A stretch of DNA of 64,000 nucleotides from Branchiostoma lanceolatum (Eukaryota > Chordata > Leptocardii > Amphioxiformes > Branchiostomatidae): assembly GCF_035083965.1 (NCBI RefSeq), contig NC_089723.1, positions 33,917,193-33,981,192 on the forward strand, read 5' to 3'. Below the pieces are notes generated by a model that was not told the DNA's origin, searched no databases, and saw only the letters and a list, made by a program, of their open reading frames with translations. Below, piece by piece: positions 12,428 to 25,200 of the stretch. Both the position numbers and the translations under genes were made by a program. Within the stretch, counting starts at the first letter, position 1, and each line of letters opens with the position of its first letter.

Positions 12428-15400
12428 ACGCAGGGATGTGTTCACGCCCGCCATATCCTGGTGGTGGCCTGGTTCTGGGCCTTCGCCAATGTGTACATCC
12501 TGAGAACCAACCTCAGCGTCGCCATCGTCTCCATGGTCAAGAGTAACTTCTCGGCATCGGCGGCCAGCGAGTGTACCGGTGCACAGAACAACACGCCCCC
12601 TGCCGGTTGGAAGGTGAGTTGAATAGAAACATTTCTTGCTTGTAGGGTCTTGGAGTTCGGGACAAATCCAACCTACCTGAGAGTAAAACCTTATGTGGAC
12701 CGCAGTGTCCATCTGTATATGTTCTGTTTCTGTTTCTATTCTTTTTTTTAACCGTCAAGTCTTTTTTTAACCGTCAAGAGATCAATGTCAACTGCACAAA
12801 TAATTGTGTTCTTTGGTGAAGTTTACAAATACATGACTCGTGGATAAGTATCATTTCTGAACATCTGCATCGCAGGAAGACGGCGAGTTTGAGTGGGACG
12901 AGTGGGCCCAGGGCCAGGTGCTGTCCGGGTACTTCTACGGTTACGTCACCACACAGATATTTGGCGGCTGGCTGGAGACAAGACTGGGTGCCAAGATAGT
13001 TTGTGGTGAGAAAAACAAAAATTGCAAATTACAGGAATTACACATCCAAGTAGTAGATATTGCACATACAACATTATTGGTCTATGATAAAATGACTTGC
13101 TGATATATTTCAGACACAAGTGCTCCGGTGAGTAACAGCAGGTCGGTTTGAAATTTTGAATGTATACCGACAACCAATGATATTGCACCTTTCAGGTACC
13201 GGTCAGCTGTTAGGAGGCCTGTTCACGTTACTGACCCCAGTAGCGGCTCGGGGCGGCGTGTACGCTCTTCTAACAGTCAGGATTCTGGTGGGGTTTGTCG
13301 CGGTAGGGACATTCTTTTAATATAATACTTACTTTATCTTAGACATTAGGTCCTCCTGTGCCTACAGGCACATTGGGCATGCAGCAAGTTATAATGCGTG
13401 CCTTTTTAATACGCCATGTCAGTTATATCTCAATCAATCAATTAATCTCAATCGATCTTTACTTGAAATTGAAGCTTACTTACTTACTTCCTCCACTGGA
13501 CTCGTCTCTGGGCCTTCTTTCTGAGGTCGTGGGAAAATTAAAGCTTGCAAACACATAAAAGAGTTCTCGTAAAACAGGCTTGTGTACTTAGTACCTAAAG
13601 GAACTCAAAACTCATGTCTACATGAAGCTATACTGTTCACAATCGCGTCTGTTACAGGGCATAATGTATCCGACGCACCATGGCATGTGGGGTAAATGGG
13701 CACCTATATATGAGAGGAGCAGGCTCATGTCTATAACTATGGCGGGTAAGTCAGCTGCAGTTCTTACAAACCCCTCTATGATTAAATGATGGATATTTGA
13801 TATTTTCTGGCGACTATTGGTATCAAGGTCAATAGTGCATGTCGAGTTTGTGGAATTAGTTTTTTGACTGACAACTTTTCAAAAAGACGCAAAACGAAGT
13901 GCCACAAACACAAAGTTTTTAGCTTGAAGGCTGTTATAAACCAGTGCTATTTCTTGTATATAGCTGCTGTATTTCTTTTACGTAAGGTCAGGCAATGAGA
14001 CATACTCTCTTCAACTTAGGTGCGAACTTCGGCACTGTGATCGTTCTGCCGCTGTCTGGATACCTGGCGGACACGTACGGCTGGGATTCTGTCTTCTACG
14101 TCACAGGTAAGTCATTCAACTATTAGTTACGGTCAAGCACGGTGGTCAAATTCGAGCTCGAAAACCCCCATGTCCAGCCGACTTCGAACCTTGTTCGACG
14201 ATGTTCGATCTGACGTAATTCGATCCTAACGCGTGTTCCATTTTTGGTCAACTGTGGCTGTCGCATGTTTTTACTGTAAACCCTCGCTGTTTGGCCCTTT
14301 TTTCCGCATCAGGAGAAAAACTACATTTTCGAAAATATAAACCGTATTCTATTCTGGCATTTTGTTGTGGACATTTAACATGTATCGAACACGAAGCTGC
14401 TGGCGTCATTATTGGTGACCTTGAATATTACAAGGATTGTCTACCCTATCCGTGCGGCTTGACATGCGTTCGAACCGCGTTTAAGACTGGCTTCAAGAAG
14501 TATCCACTTTACATCATTGACGGCTCGAAATGACTGTAACGGTTTTCCCGAGATTTTTGTTATGAAGATTTTTGATAAATGCTTTTGAATTATGGGCAAT
14601 TGCGGGTGAAAAAAAATGTTGATTTGTCGATATTAGCTATGCTTGAAATCAGAAATTGAAAAATCCCCGAAACAACAAAAAATGTTTTGCTCCCAGTCAA
14701 CATCATTCTGTCTTGTTTCAGAAAAAGCTATCTTAGAACTTTGTCAATGGTTGTATTTGTTTTGCTTGAAAATTCTACGGTATCAACACTGTACGACGAC
14801 CTACGACAAATATGACCGCGTCGTAACCAAATATATCGAGGATTCTAAGCATCGTTTGGAATACCAGTCTGTCTATAAACCTAACTGTGTATGTTGCAGG
14901 CTGCATCCCCATCCTGTGGTTCGTGTTCTGGGTCATCTTCGTGTACGACTCTCCCTCCAGTCACCCAAGGATCGACCCGGAGGAGGCCAAGTACATCGAA
15001 AGTCAGATCGAGACCAGAGAAGTGGTAACAGTCGAAAAATAAAAGCCGATGTGACGAGACGTTGAACCAAATAAACACACACGCTTGACTGCGAAAGGAA
15101 ATTGCATGAACAGCAACCTGTATTTTCAATCATTAACGCCTGACGGGCTCAAGATCTCCTTGGAAATATTGTCAGTTGATGAACGATGATTGAAGTACTT
15201 TAGTTACTGTCAGGAAAATGTAACACAAATAAATAAACAAACCGTTCTTTCGACTTGAATTTTAGACGACTCCTACATATTCTAAACTTGTTTGTTTTGC
15301 ACTAGAAAAGTCCTTTCGTCCCGTGGTTGAAGATGGCCCGATGTGTGCCACTCTGGGCCATCGTGATCGGCCACACTTGCTCCACCTGGGGATTCTACAC

Positions 15401-17743
15401 CATGCTGACCTACCTGCCCACCTACTTGAAACAGATCCTGGGGTTTGACATCAAGGCGGTGGGTATAGTCCTTGTGACATACAGCCCACAATGGGCTCCC
15501 GACCTTCTTCACTATCATGGTTGGGAGTTGATCATCTGCGGTTGAGAGTAGGTCGGCAAGGTTGCCTGCGTCAGCAGACATCGGATTTTGAGAAATCAAA
15601 GTCGGGAAAGTCACATTCTGCTTAGATGTGATCAGACGGGCGAACTGGAGCTAGGGTGAATTCCAGGCTACTCCAAACCCAGCGTCGACCTTAGTTGGGG
15701 AGTGGTCGTGGAAAGGCCCTGAATGTGTGACAAGGGCTAGGCACAGATTGTGCTCGTTACGTGTAGCAGATGCAACGTTTTAGTAAAAGCAATCTCAAGG
15801 GAAACATCAGCGTTAGACATTTATGTGTCGATGCCGTAACCTTATACCATAAAAAATCTGGACATCTTATAAATTGTAAGAAAGGGTGCATGAAATGACG
15901 GTTGCTTGTTCGTTTGTTACAAATTCAGAATGGCTTCCTGTCGGCCCTCCCTCACTTGGGCCTGATGTTGTTCGTGATGACCGGAGGGTTCGTCACTGAC
16001 TACATCAGGAAACACTGGGTCAGCACTCTCACCGCCCGCAGGATCATGACTTTCCTCGGTACGTATGGTGGGAATATTCTCCTACGCAGATCCTCGCCCA
16101 CGTATATACAGTATACCTTGGGAAGGCTCTGTTTTCTTTTGGTAAAGTCGATTCTTCGATTGGCTGACAGCTGGTTTGAGGCCACGTCCACAAAAGTAGA
16201 AACCTCAGCTTGGTTTAGCAGAGCCTCCTCAAGGTATATTGGTAAGACCGCAGGCAAGGCTCTGCGTAGGAGAATTGGTTGGAAAGGGCAGAAAGCAGGG
16301 ACAGATAGATAAAGGTGCTGGCGACTTGAAAAGGAATGGAATGATAAAATTAGACATCAAAAATCATTATAGCTAACGTTATATGCGATACAAACTTTCA
16401 TGGTAGGCTAGATAACAACAGAAGAAGGCACTTGCATAGTACATTGTACTACTGAAAAATATACACTACCTCCGTGTCATACTAGGCCAAATTCCACCGG
16501 CCATTTTCTTCGTGTTGGCGGGGTACGTGGGCTGTGACCGGGCTGCAGGTGTGGCGATGCTCACGCTGGCTGCGGCATTTGGAGGATTGGCTACCCCTGG
16601 ATTTAAGGTATATTCTACGTTAACATCAGACGATTGTATATGAGATAAGGCTATCTACCATAGCATAGCATATCTATCAGGACCATAGCACACGAGATAT
16701 CAAAACCATAAATTTTGCTGCAGTGCCATAGAATGACGCTAGGAGGTCCATATTCGAACTTGTCCTTTGTTTAGCCAACACTTACATAAAGATCATAAAG
16801 ATCACTCCACAACTTCTTGACTTGTGCAGTCCACCAACAAACGCCACAGAAAACATAATTTATAACGTTGACGAAGGTAAAAAAAAAAAGCCTAGCCTAC
16901 TTAGAACGAAAAAGTTGGGCCGAGGGAGGGGTGTTGACAACTTTTAAAACTACTGTTCCTGTTGGTACTACTGATAGATTTCCAATGTTCCTCATCTTCT
17001 GACTTGGAATAACACTTAATCTACCTCCTTCAATTGATTAAAGTCAAGAAGGAAATCATCAAGCTGGGCGCTTGGAATGACATCAATGTTATACTGATGC
17101 TGACTTCATTGATGTGAATTACACACAAAAATGACTAAGACGCCTTTTGTTGTTTCCAGTTGTCCCATGTTGAGTTGGCCCCCCGGTTCGGAGGAATCCT
17201 GTACGGTATCACCAACACTTTTGGTAACATTCCCGGCTTCGTCACACCGCTGGTGGTCGGCACACTCACCAACAATAATGTAAGTCAGTAATGGTATTGT
17301 CATCTATCTGTGGTCATGTTAGATATAGTTCTAATTCGTGACAGTCTGGCCTCCACCAGGCCTTCCTACGGGGGTACGGGTCGTAGAATTTGGCAACAAA
17401 ATGAATAATTGGCCGGGAGAGTCTGTCCAAGGTAAGGTTAACATTTCCCCGCACGGCCAGTCAACCACTTTGGTAGCCAAACTCCCCTGGCAAATTATTG
17501 TCCCTAAACATTAACTTGTGGTTTTCTTGAACACTTTTCGCCCTCCAGCAAACCCGGGAGGCGTGGCAGACGGTGTTCTGGATCGGCGCGGGGATCTACG
17601 TGTTCGGCGGGCTGGTGGTACTGGTGTTCCTGCGGACGGACGTCCAGGAATGGGCCAAGGACCCGGAGGGAGAAAATGGCCCGGAACCCGGCCATCTCGC
17701 TTCTGACAATACTTCAACAAGAAGCAGAACAACTCGTCTGTAA
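12428..17743 (+). CDS. SLC17A5-like: Sialin-like SLC17 anion transporter, copy B
   Basis: Tandem paralog of the gene at 829-8093, same family and presumed role in anion transport across lysosomal or vesicular membranes. Exons: 12428-12613, 12876-13005, 13196-13302, 13658-13745, 14020-14106, 14900-15024, 15306-15458, 15929-16058, 16486-16607, 17160-17279, 17549-17743. Every exon except the last has exactly the length and phase of copy A, giving 480 residues, plus any first exon such as 11444-11461. About 20 substitutions separate the two proteins, for example YVTTQ for YVCTQ, GAKIV for GGKIV, HTCSTWGFYTMLTY for HTCSNWGFYTMLTN, and MLTLAAAFGGLATPGFK in exon 9. Several of these fall in membrane segments. 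The C-tail lacks the second GPEGEK unit. The intact frame and splice sites argue for a working gene. Introns are shorter because several mobile elements in copy A are missing here. Confidence 0.9.
15463..15740. mobile_element. Dispersed ~310-bp element, copy 2 (decayed)
   Basis: Same intronic position and phrase order as 4484-4797 (for example GGGCTCCCGACCTTC, TCGGGAAAGTCA, GGTGAATTCCAGGCTA), but the terminal CTGTCAC/GTGACAG ends are eroded. It was inherited through the SLC17 tandem duplication. Confidence 0.65.
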
Positions 17744-18217
17744 ACGTTACATGATAACCCTTAAATAATCGCTGAATAGTTTCAAGTTGGTAATTCAATG
17801 GTCAACAAATCTAGAACTTAAGGAAAGGTTAAACTGTTCTTAAACTAGAAAATGTTCGACTGAATCCCTAAGTTTTCGTCAGCTCTCTGACCCAATCGCT
17901 CTGGACATGTGACTTGTCGCACATGTGACATCAGCAATACCTCAAATGTTGTTCAAAGTCAATATCGCCACCGGAACTTTGTTAACCACTTGGACTTTGT
18001 TAAGCACTGTTGAATATTTCTTTAACATCTAAAATGCACTCTATCATCCTAGGAGATAGTTCAAATTAATATGGATCATAATCAACTAAAAGACTGAGGT
18101 CTCTACAACAAGTGGCTGGGTTTTGGTAGATCAAAAGTTGATTGAAAGGTTGTGACTTATCTCTAAAAGTAACTGTTAATGTGACTGGTGATTATTCTAC
18201 TTACTTACTTCGTAAAT

Positions 18218-18359
18218 CACCCCGACCAATCGACTCCTTTAAAAGCTGACACATTCCAGCATCTCACTGGTGAGTTTGTTTTGCCAGATTTAGTCGTCAA
18301 AGCAAAGTAGAAAGCAATTTGTTGGGTCATGGCTGATTCGAAGTCGATTGGTCGGGGTG
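18218..18359. mobile_element. 142-bp MITE with TAAAT target-site duplication
   Basis: Inverted ends CACCCCGACCAATCGACT and AGTCGATTGGTCGGGGTG flank a non-palindromic core. Direct TAAAT copies lie immediately outside (18213-18217 and 18360-18364). The paralogous 3' region of SLC17 copy A has a single TAAAT and no insert (near 8616-8622), so this is a filled site and an empty site seen in one window. Insertion postdates the gene duplication. Confidence 0.88.
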
Positions 18360-18908
18360 TAAATAGACCATACATATAAACAAAGTATTGTAAGATCTAA
18401 CCAATAGCTACATTTCCATTTATGAACAAAGACAAAGAGATTTGGTACGTTTTCAACTTTTAATTCAAGGGAAAACATAACAAAGTCAACTGTGACAATG
18501 ACAACACATAGATGTATATTGCTGAATGATTTTTATCATCTAAAGACCTAATAATGAGCTTAAATCTAGGCAATATAAACATTCATGTGGAGGGAAGACA
18601 AAGAGCAGAAAGTCAGAGAAAGCGTTTTCTATTGTGTTGAGAAGCCCTCAAGGACAAGAGGTTGCTCTCTACAACAAAAATATGGATGCTCAGATGAACA
18701 AGATAGCCTGATTTATAGTATAAATCCTGGAATGCTACCTAACATTTTGTAACTGGTACAGTAAATAATGATGTGTCCCTCAAGGCAGCAGCCTTGGTCC
18801 ACCTTACAAGAATAAGTCACATATCATACCTCAATGTCTCTCTGCTCATAAGTATCTAGAGAGATATGTTTAATACAGCCATAAACGTTATGGTGCAGAT
18901 AGGACTAC

Positions 18909-21900
18909 TTAGTATGGAATAGGTCTGGCTGGTATTGGCTCTAAGTCATGAATTCCGTCTTTGTCCACCATCCGTACACTGAAGGTGGGCAGGTTCACTA
19001 TGAAACGCTTCTGGATCTGTGAGGAAGGAAAAAGACGGGACTTAACAAAGAGGTGACTTCATGTTTGTACTACAGTTGATTCTTGCACTTGAGAACAGAA
19101 TGTCCTCAAGTCAGGGTACTATAGCACAAAAATTATCTAGGTACAAGTCCAAAATACTGGTTAGGGAACAGGTCCAAAATACTGCAACATCAATGTACTG
19201 GTACTGTGCCTGAATAAACTTACACTCAATTACATAGCTTTTTTTACTTATTTTGTTACTAAAAATGTGTTATTCCTACCACAAAGATTGATCTAGCACC
19301 GGGAAAAGATAAAAAACATTGAAATCAGCACCATCTTTGACGATCCTATCAAAAGCATGGGCTCTCTGCATATGATACCTGACTTCTAAATAAACTTTCT
19401 GTTAACTGTTTCTCATGTTTCTTTCATCATTGAAGATCACAGGATAGCTTGTCAAAGTATTCAGGTACAGGTACCTTAAATCACTGTACCTGTACCTGTA
19501 CCTCACTTTAAGCAGCCCTACTTCAAGTAAGAAATGCTACTTCAAGTAAGTACTTCAAGTAAGAGCAGGTGAGGAGACCAACTCACCTCAGCAATCGCCT
19601 TGTGCAGCAGTGCTACAGCCTCATCTTTGGTCATGTCTGTTAGACAGGAAAAATAATAATAAAGTTATCTCAGTCTATAACATGATACAACATTGCAAGC
19701 AGCTACATTCTGTATAAACATGAGAAATGAGTTTGAGGATCTCACGACTTAGTAAATTTCTCATATATCTTGTTTCATTGTTTCTCATATATCTTGTTTA
19801 ATTGTGTCCATCACCTTCTGTCACTCAACATTACCTTCCCATGAGTAGCCTCTTCCATTGACCCCATCAGCTGGGCTGTCATGTCTGATTAACAACTAGT
19901 TCTACCACCTCTGAACTCCACTTCTTGCCACTCTGGCAAGCCTGACCTGTGTGGTCATCTTCCTGCCCCTCTATTAGTATTAACAGTTTATTCAAATAAC
20001 AATAGATACACACAATCATAACAACACACACATTGAAAACAAAAACTCAAAAGATTAAGCGTTGAATAGCACTAACCATCCCTGTAGTATTTGTCAAAGA
20101 TGCTGAGCACGAAGAATCCTCCGTAGCCGTGTGCTCCGAACGGGACCTTGTTGAGGGAGGCCAGGTAGTCCAGGAAGTACAGCTGGGGGCCGTCTGTCTC
20201 ATCATGGCCAGCAATCAGCAGGTTCACAAAGTACGGGGTCTGTAGAACAACAGAAGATTAAAATTATCTTCTCTTTAAAAATGACACAAAACTGAAAGCA
20301 TAGATTTGCTAGTAAAAATCTGTTCCATCTACGTTTTCAGTCTACGTGTATTTTTTTACCAGCAATTAGTAGGTTCACAAAGTATGGGGTCTGTTGAAGA
20401 ACACATTTTAAAAATTATCTTCTGTTTAAGACAAAAAACTGAAAGCAGAAATCTGCTGGTAAAAATCATTTTCAGCTAAGTTTGTTTTACGCTCGGCACA
20501 GAAAACAACACTGTTAATTTTTGATTTAGAAGCATTTGTTTTTGCGCGTACCGGTGAGAAAACTTATTGATTAAAATTAAGCAATCTAGAGGTCCTTACC
20601 GAGCTGCGGAGGTAGTCTGCCATGTTTTTCCTGGTGAAGTTGGCGGCAGCGTGGGGTGACAGGGTGTAACCTGTGGCAGGAAAGATAGGAGCACTCTTAG
20701 CTAAGTCATGGTAACAGTAAAATGATGGATTTGAATCTTATGTAACTGCCTAGTTAACAAAAAGGGTGAGAAACTCTAGAAATTTTCTTTGCAACTAAAA
20801 TTGAAGTCCTGGTGTACCGGTGTAATGGCCTGGGTAGAGTGCCCGCCTTTCATTCAGTAGGTCCTGAGTTCAATCCTGGCCAAGCTATACCAAAGACCTT
20901 AATAATAGTACATACTTCTCTCTCTGCTTAGCACTCGGCATTTGTCAAAGAATATGGCAGTTAAACACATACCACTACCAGTGGATTAGCCCCATGCTGT
21001 AGTGATTTTACAAAAGTTGTGTGGTCCAAGGGCTTAATAAAAGAGATGGGCGCTGCCACTATCCATGTGTGCTGCAGGAGCACTAAGTTTTTTTAACTAA
21101 AAATAGTAAAACTAATGCAATTCCTTTCAATGTAAAAAACAGGTGACTCATCTAAAGTTTGCTAAAAGGATGACAGATGAGTGACAGGACTGAAACACGT
21201 GTTGCCATGGAAACCATCACCTAAGTCCTTACCGTTCCTCATCTTGTACAGCTGGATGTTCTTCTGGATGTACTCAGCAAACTGGACCGTGTCACCTGAC
21301 TCCCCCGTACAGCCCATCAGGATCTTATCACTCAACTTGTGCATCTTGTCATGGTCTGTGGAGGGAGGAGAGGAGGTGGGAAGATTTAGGACCCCCGACG
21401 ACCGTTTTCACAGATAATTGGATCAAGGAGCAGTGTGGTTAAGAGACTTATACTATAATCCAACATGGCACAAATGACATCAAATGAAAAGGATGTATAC
21501 TTCATAATGAAGTTCATTCTGAAGAAGGAACAGCGTGCAGCATTTAACAACCTGAAGCAAACTTGAACTGTAATTTCCAACACAAGAATTGGACTTACCA
21601 ATTTATTTTTCGACTGTCCAACTCGAGTCTTCGTCAAACAAATGAGCAAGTGCAATTTTTGTTGTGTTGGAAAATTATTACAGCTCAACTTTGCTTCAGA
21701 ATGATTTCTACCAACACAGATGAACTTTCACGCTGACAACAAAGCATGCCTTAAACAATCATAAATGTTGATGTCAACACAAATGTTTAGGTCTCCAAAA
21801 AGCAAACGGCTACGAAAATGAATAAAATAGATTACGGCTAGCATAAATTGGTGCTGAATTTGGCTATTATTGTCTTGGAAACAGCTCTAAGCCAAGTGCA

Positions 21901-22142
21901 CATGTTGTTGGTCATAGTCGCCCCCCTCCCACTGTCCAAAGCGCGAAGTCATCATGCTGGTGAAACCTGCACACACTCGACGCGTAATAACAATGCAACA
22001 TCAATATGTAGACCTTGCAAAAAGCAATCAGCATATTCAGTAAAGCATTACCGTGCTTGTAGACCAGGACACTCCGTCCAGCTATGTTGTCGGCGGCCAA
22101 AATAACGAAATCCTTGCCCTGAATCCCGAGTAAGCACTCCAT
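18909..22142 (-). CDS. PSMB2: Proteasome subunit beta type-2 (beta-4)
   Basis: Non-catalytic beta-4 subunit of the 20S proteasome core (cytosol and nucleus). Exons in transcript order: 22142-22052, 21355-21233, 20670-20600, 20239-20077, 19636-19587, 19016-18909. They join in phase to 201 residues, the same length as human PSMB2. The protein starts [18 protein letters not shown], without a propeptide or catalytic Thr1, as expected for this subunit. It continues through [58 protein letters not shown] and [15 protein letters not shown], all typical of beta-4. The gene faces ASRGL1 across a 153-bp promoter and converges on SLC17 copy B, whose 3' region comes within about 200 bp. Intron 2 holds a SINE, and intron 3 holds a partial copy of exon 4. 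Confidence 0.97.
20360..20390 (-). pseudogene. Shadow copy of the 5' end of PSMB2 exon 4
   Basis: On the minus strand this 31-nt stretch reads as [10 protein letters not shown] plus one base, preceded by CTTCAACAG and followed by GTAAAA, so it has both an acceptor-like and a donor-like flank. It duplicates the head of the real exon 4 (20239-20209) about 151 bp upstream in the transcript, along with neighbouring intron sequence (ATTATCTTCT, AAACTGAAAGCA and AAATCTGCT phrases are shared). Because 31 is not a multiple of 3, inclusion would shift the frame. Confidence 0.7.
20801..21094 (+). mobile_element. tRNA-derived SINE in PSMB2 intron 2
   Basis: Near the left end are a pol III A-box-like segment (TGGCCTGGGTAGAGTGCC) and a B-box-like segment (GAGTTCAATCC) with tRNA spacing, followed by a non-tRNA body. 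AACTAAAA occurs just outside both ends (20793-20800 and 21095-21102) as a possible target-site duplication. Confidence 0.7.
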
Positions 22143-22295
22143 TTTTGCCCCGTTTCTTTCACGAGAATGATTCTCGCGTTCTCTCGCGATAGCATGGTCA
22201 GCGCCATCAGATCGATCAAAAGCGCCGCTTAGGAAAAACTAGCGGAAAGGCAGTCAAAAGAGTTCAGATAGCAGACGACAAAGAGAGCCTGCAGC
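22143..22295. promoter_or_regulatory. Bidirectional PSMB2/ASRGL1 promoter
   Basis: Only 153 bp separate the two divergent start codons. The interval is CpG-rich and holds TTCTCGCG and TCTCGCGA (22172-22189), a motif found in many metazoan TATA-less promoters. The ASRGL1 start lies in GCATGGCGGC, which resembles a YY1-type downstream element. No TATA box is seen. Shared regulation is inferred from distance and motifs only. Confidence 0.75.
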
Positions 22296-25200
22296 ATGGC
22301 GGCGATGAAGACTCCGACTATCGTGGTGCACGGTGGAGCCTGGAGCATTCCAGACGAAATCGCCGAGGCTAGCCAAGCTGGGGTGAAGGCTGCGGCAGAG
22401 GCAGGGTACAAGGTGGGCCTACATTTTACAGGGATCCCTTTGAAAGGGCTTCAATGGCAGACCAACACAACACAACAGTACAAGGGACATGCATGGCCGG
22501 TGATCGCCGGCGCTAGTGTACTGCAAAATACTTGTGCCCTGCACACTGTAACGAGCAAAACAGAATGACTCATTTATTGTGCTGATGTATCTTTGATGCG
22601 ATGATATTTCCAATGTAGCATGCGAGCCATGTGAAATACTGTCAACCCGGAAATGATAACTGTATTTGCGAACAGCTGGTGATTTGTGTACTGTGAACTT
22701 TCTCTGACCTTTGGCCCTACTAATCGTCTCGCCTCTGGTCTCTCCCTCCGACTCTCGCAAACAGCGTAATTTTCCAATATTTTGCACAAGTCTCCCTGAT
22801 TAGGACACTCGTGCCCGGCCCTGTCGACGAGAACAGCAGATACGTCCGTGCGACCCTGTGGCTAAAAATAGATTTGTCTCACAGTGCATGGGCCGATTGC
22901 ATTGGTCTGTGTAGTTACTGTAATCAAGGACAATGTCCTTGCTGTAATGTAATATTCACGCAAAGTCCAGGGAGAATACTCAACTCTATCTGTTCATTAG
23001 GGGCTCCCTTTGCTTGTAGACTGCCTCACTGTTGTCTGATCTCATTTTAACGCACAGGTGCTAACGTCAGGCGGCAGTGCGCTGGACGCTGTGGAGACCG
23101 CTGTGCGGATCATGGAAGATGACGTCGTGTTTGACGCCGGTAGGTGGCGCTGTTGAACTGTCTGTGAACTTCATCTTCATCATCTGGTCGTGACATACTA
23201 CAGTCTCACAGGTCTTCATGACCCTTCTCCTCCATCCCTCCCTATCCTCCATTGTACTGGGCTTCAGTACTGCCTAGTTGCTTAGTGTTTGAGACACAAT
23301 CTTGGAATTCTGCCAGATGTTTTTTTTTTGTTAATTGCTCGGTCAATTTAACTTAATCAGCGATCTTACTAGTACCATCATCCATAGAAGTCATGATTGG
23401 AAAAAAAATGCAGTATGCCACCTTAGAGTGTGATGGCCTTCAGCAGAATGGTGTAAAATGTGGTACAAAAGATTCACACACCTGGTGATAGAATCATGGA
23501 ATTACATTGATCATTTTATCTTTAAAAAATAATTTAAAAAAATAATAAAAATCCTTTATCTACTTTACATTGCCTTTACAGGAACCGGCTCTGTGTTAAA
23601 CAGTGCAGGAGATGTAGAGATGGACGCCATCATCATGGACGGGCAGAGCCTGAGGGCGGGGTCGGTAGCCTGTGTCCAGAACATCGCCCATCCGGTCAGC
23701 CTGGCCAGACAGGTCATGGAGAAGGTCAGTATTGCATGGGACATCAGTGGATTTCTCTGACCTTGAGGACAGCTTTTACTGCACGAAATTCTATCTTTAA
23801 GCGTACCTTAAAGCATATGTAGAGATAGCATCTATTCTTACCTTATGAATAAACGCTATCTTTATATAAGGTGTGCTTAAAGATAAAATTTTGTTTCGTA
23901 TACACACATGTACTGTATATCTTGAAATACTTGCAGTGGTTTTATTTTCGGAGTTTTCCCAGTGCCTCGAAATCGTAATATGGCAAATACATGTTTTTGT
24001 GCTACAGTCTTGTTTTGACCGCAACCTTATAACACAGCGAAAAACTCCTTTCCACTCCTACCACAACATTAAGTCCCTGCAAAAACAAATCAATTAACCA
24101 TGCTATTTTCAAGATGTCTTATTCTTATAGCATTGAAAGGACTTATTTTCTGTTTTTAATCTTGCACAGCTGTACTAGAAACTTGATGGATTCTAAGATG
24201 TTCTCTATCACTTCCTTATGTTATTTTTCATAGATAGAAACACTAAGATAAGATATGCAGGTACTGATTGTAATTGGTACATCTACTGATGACATCCACT
24301 GATTTTGGAACAGACGGACCATACCATGATTGTTGGGGAGGGAGCTAACCTGTTTGCAAAGGAGCTGGGCATACCCCAAGTGCCTACAGACCAGCTAGTG
24401 ACGGACATCGCCAGGCAACAGTGGGAGGAGTACAACAAGTACAAGAGAGCAGTCAACGAACTCTTCGACTCACAGCTGTAAGTGTGAAACCAAGTAACGT
24501 TGCATCACATTGGCAGGGGAAATGTAGATGTAGTGCATGATACACAGTGGTATTAAAGCAATTCTAGTCATGGACTTATGTCTGGAATGTGTTGTATTGA
24601 AACTTTCAGAAAACTTTGCAACTAGAAAGTTTGTAACATTTCAATAAAGGAATGAGATTATGGTAGATAGTCCTTAGAGGTAATATGACATTAGAGTGCT
24701 TTGCCACAGTAAGAGAGCTTTTTCTGCAATCTATAACAAAACAGATAATCATAAAGCACAGTTTGTTGTAAACCAAATTGCAATAATGCCATCTTACATA
24801 CAAACCATTTAGGAAGGTCATTTTAGGATGCAGTAAAGGTATTGTGAGCCGATGACTCAAAACTGGTCATACGAACAATTCAAGTTCTGAGGCTAACGTT
24901 ACATTTGTTGTGTAAGACTTCATCATATCCTTCTCTAGCAGAGTACCGCTGTTCACAATTTCATAGCTAACTCTGTCTGGTCCCCAGTGGACATGACACT
25001 GTTGGAGCGGTGGCGGTGGACTCAGAGGGAAATGTTGCCTGTGCCACCTCGACTGGCGGGATTACTGCAAAGAGGGTCGGACGTGTCGGGGACTCCCCTG
25101 TTATAGGTGAGACCATATGATCAACACATCACTTCTGCCTTTGGTCAACATCTCAGACCTACAATACTGTTTTTACATTTTACTTCCTCCAACCTGACTA

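Noticed and set aside
14291-14533. 80-residue frame in an intron of SLC17 copy B
   Set aside because: It starts at a TTG rather than an ATG, has no counterpart in copy A, and has no recognisable domain.
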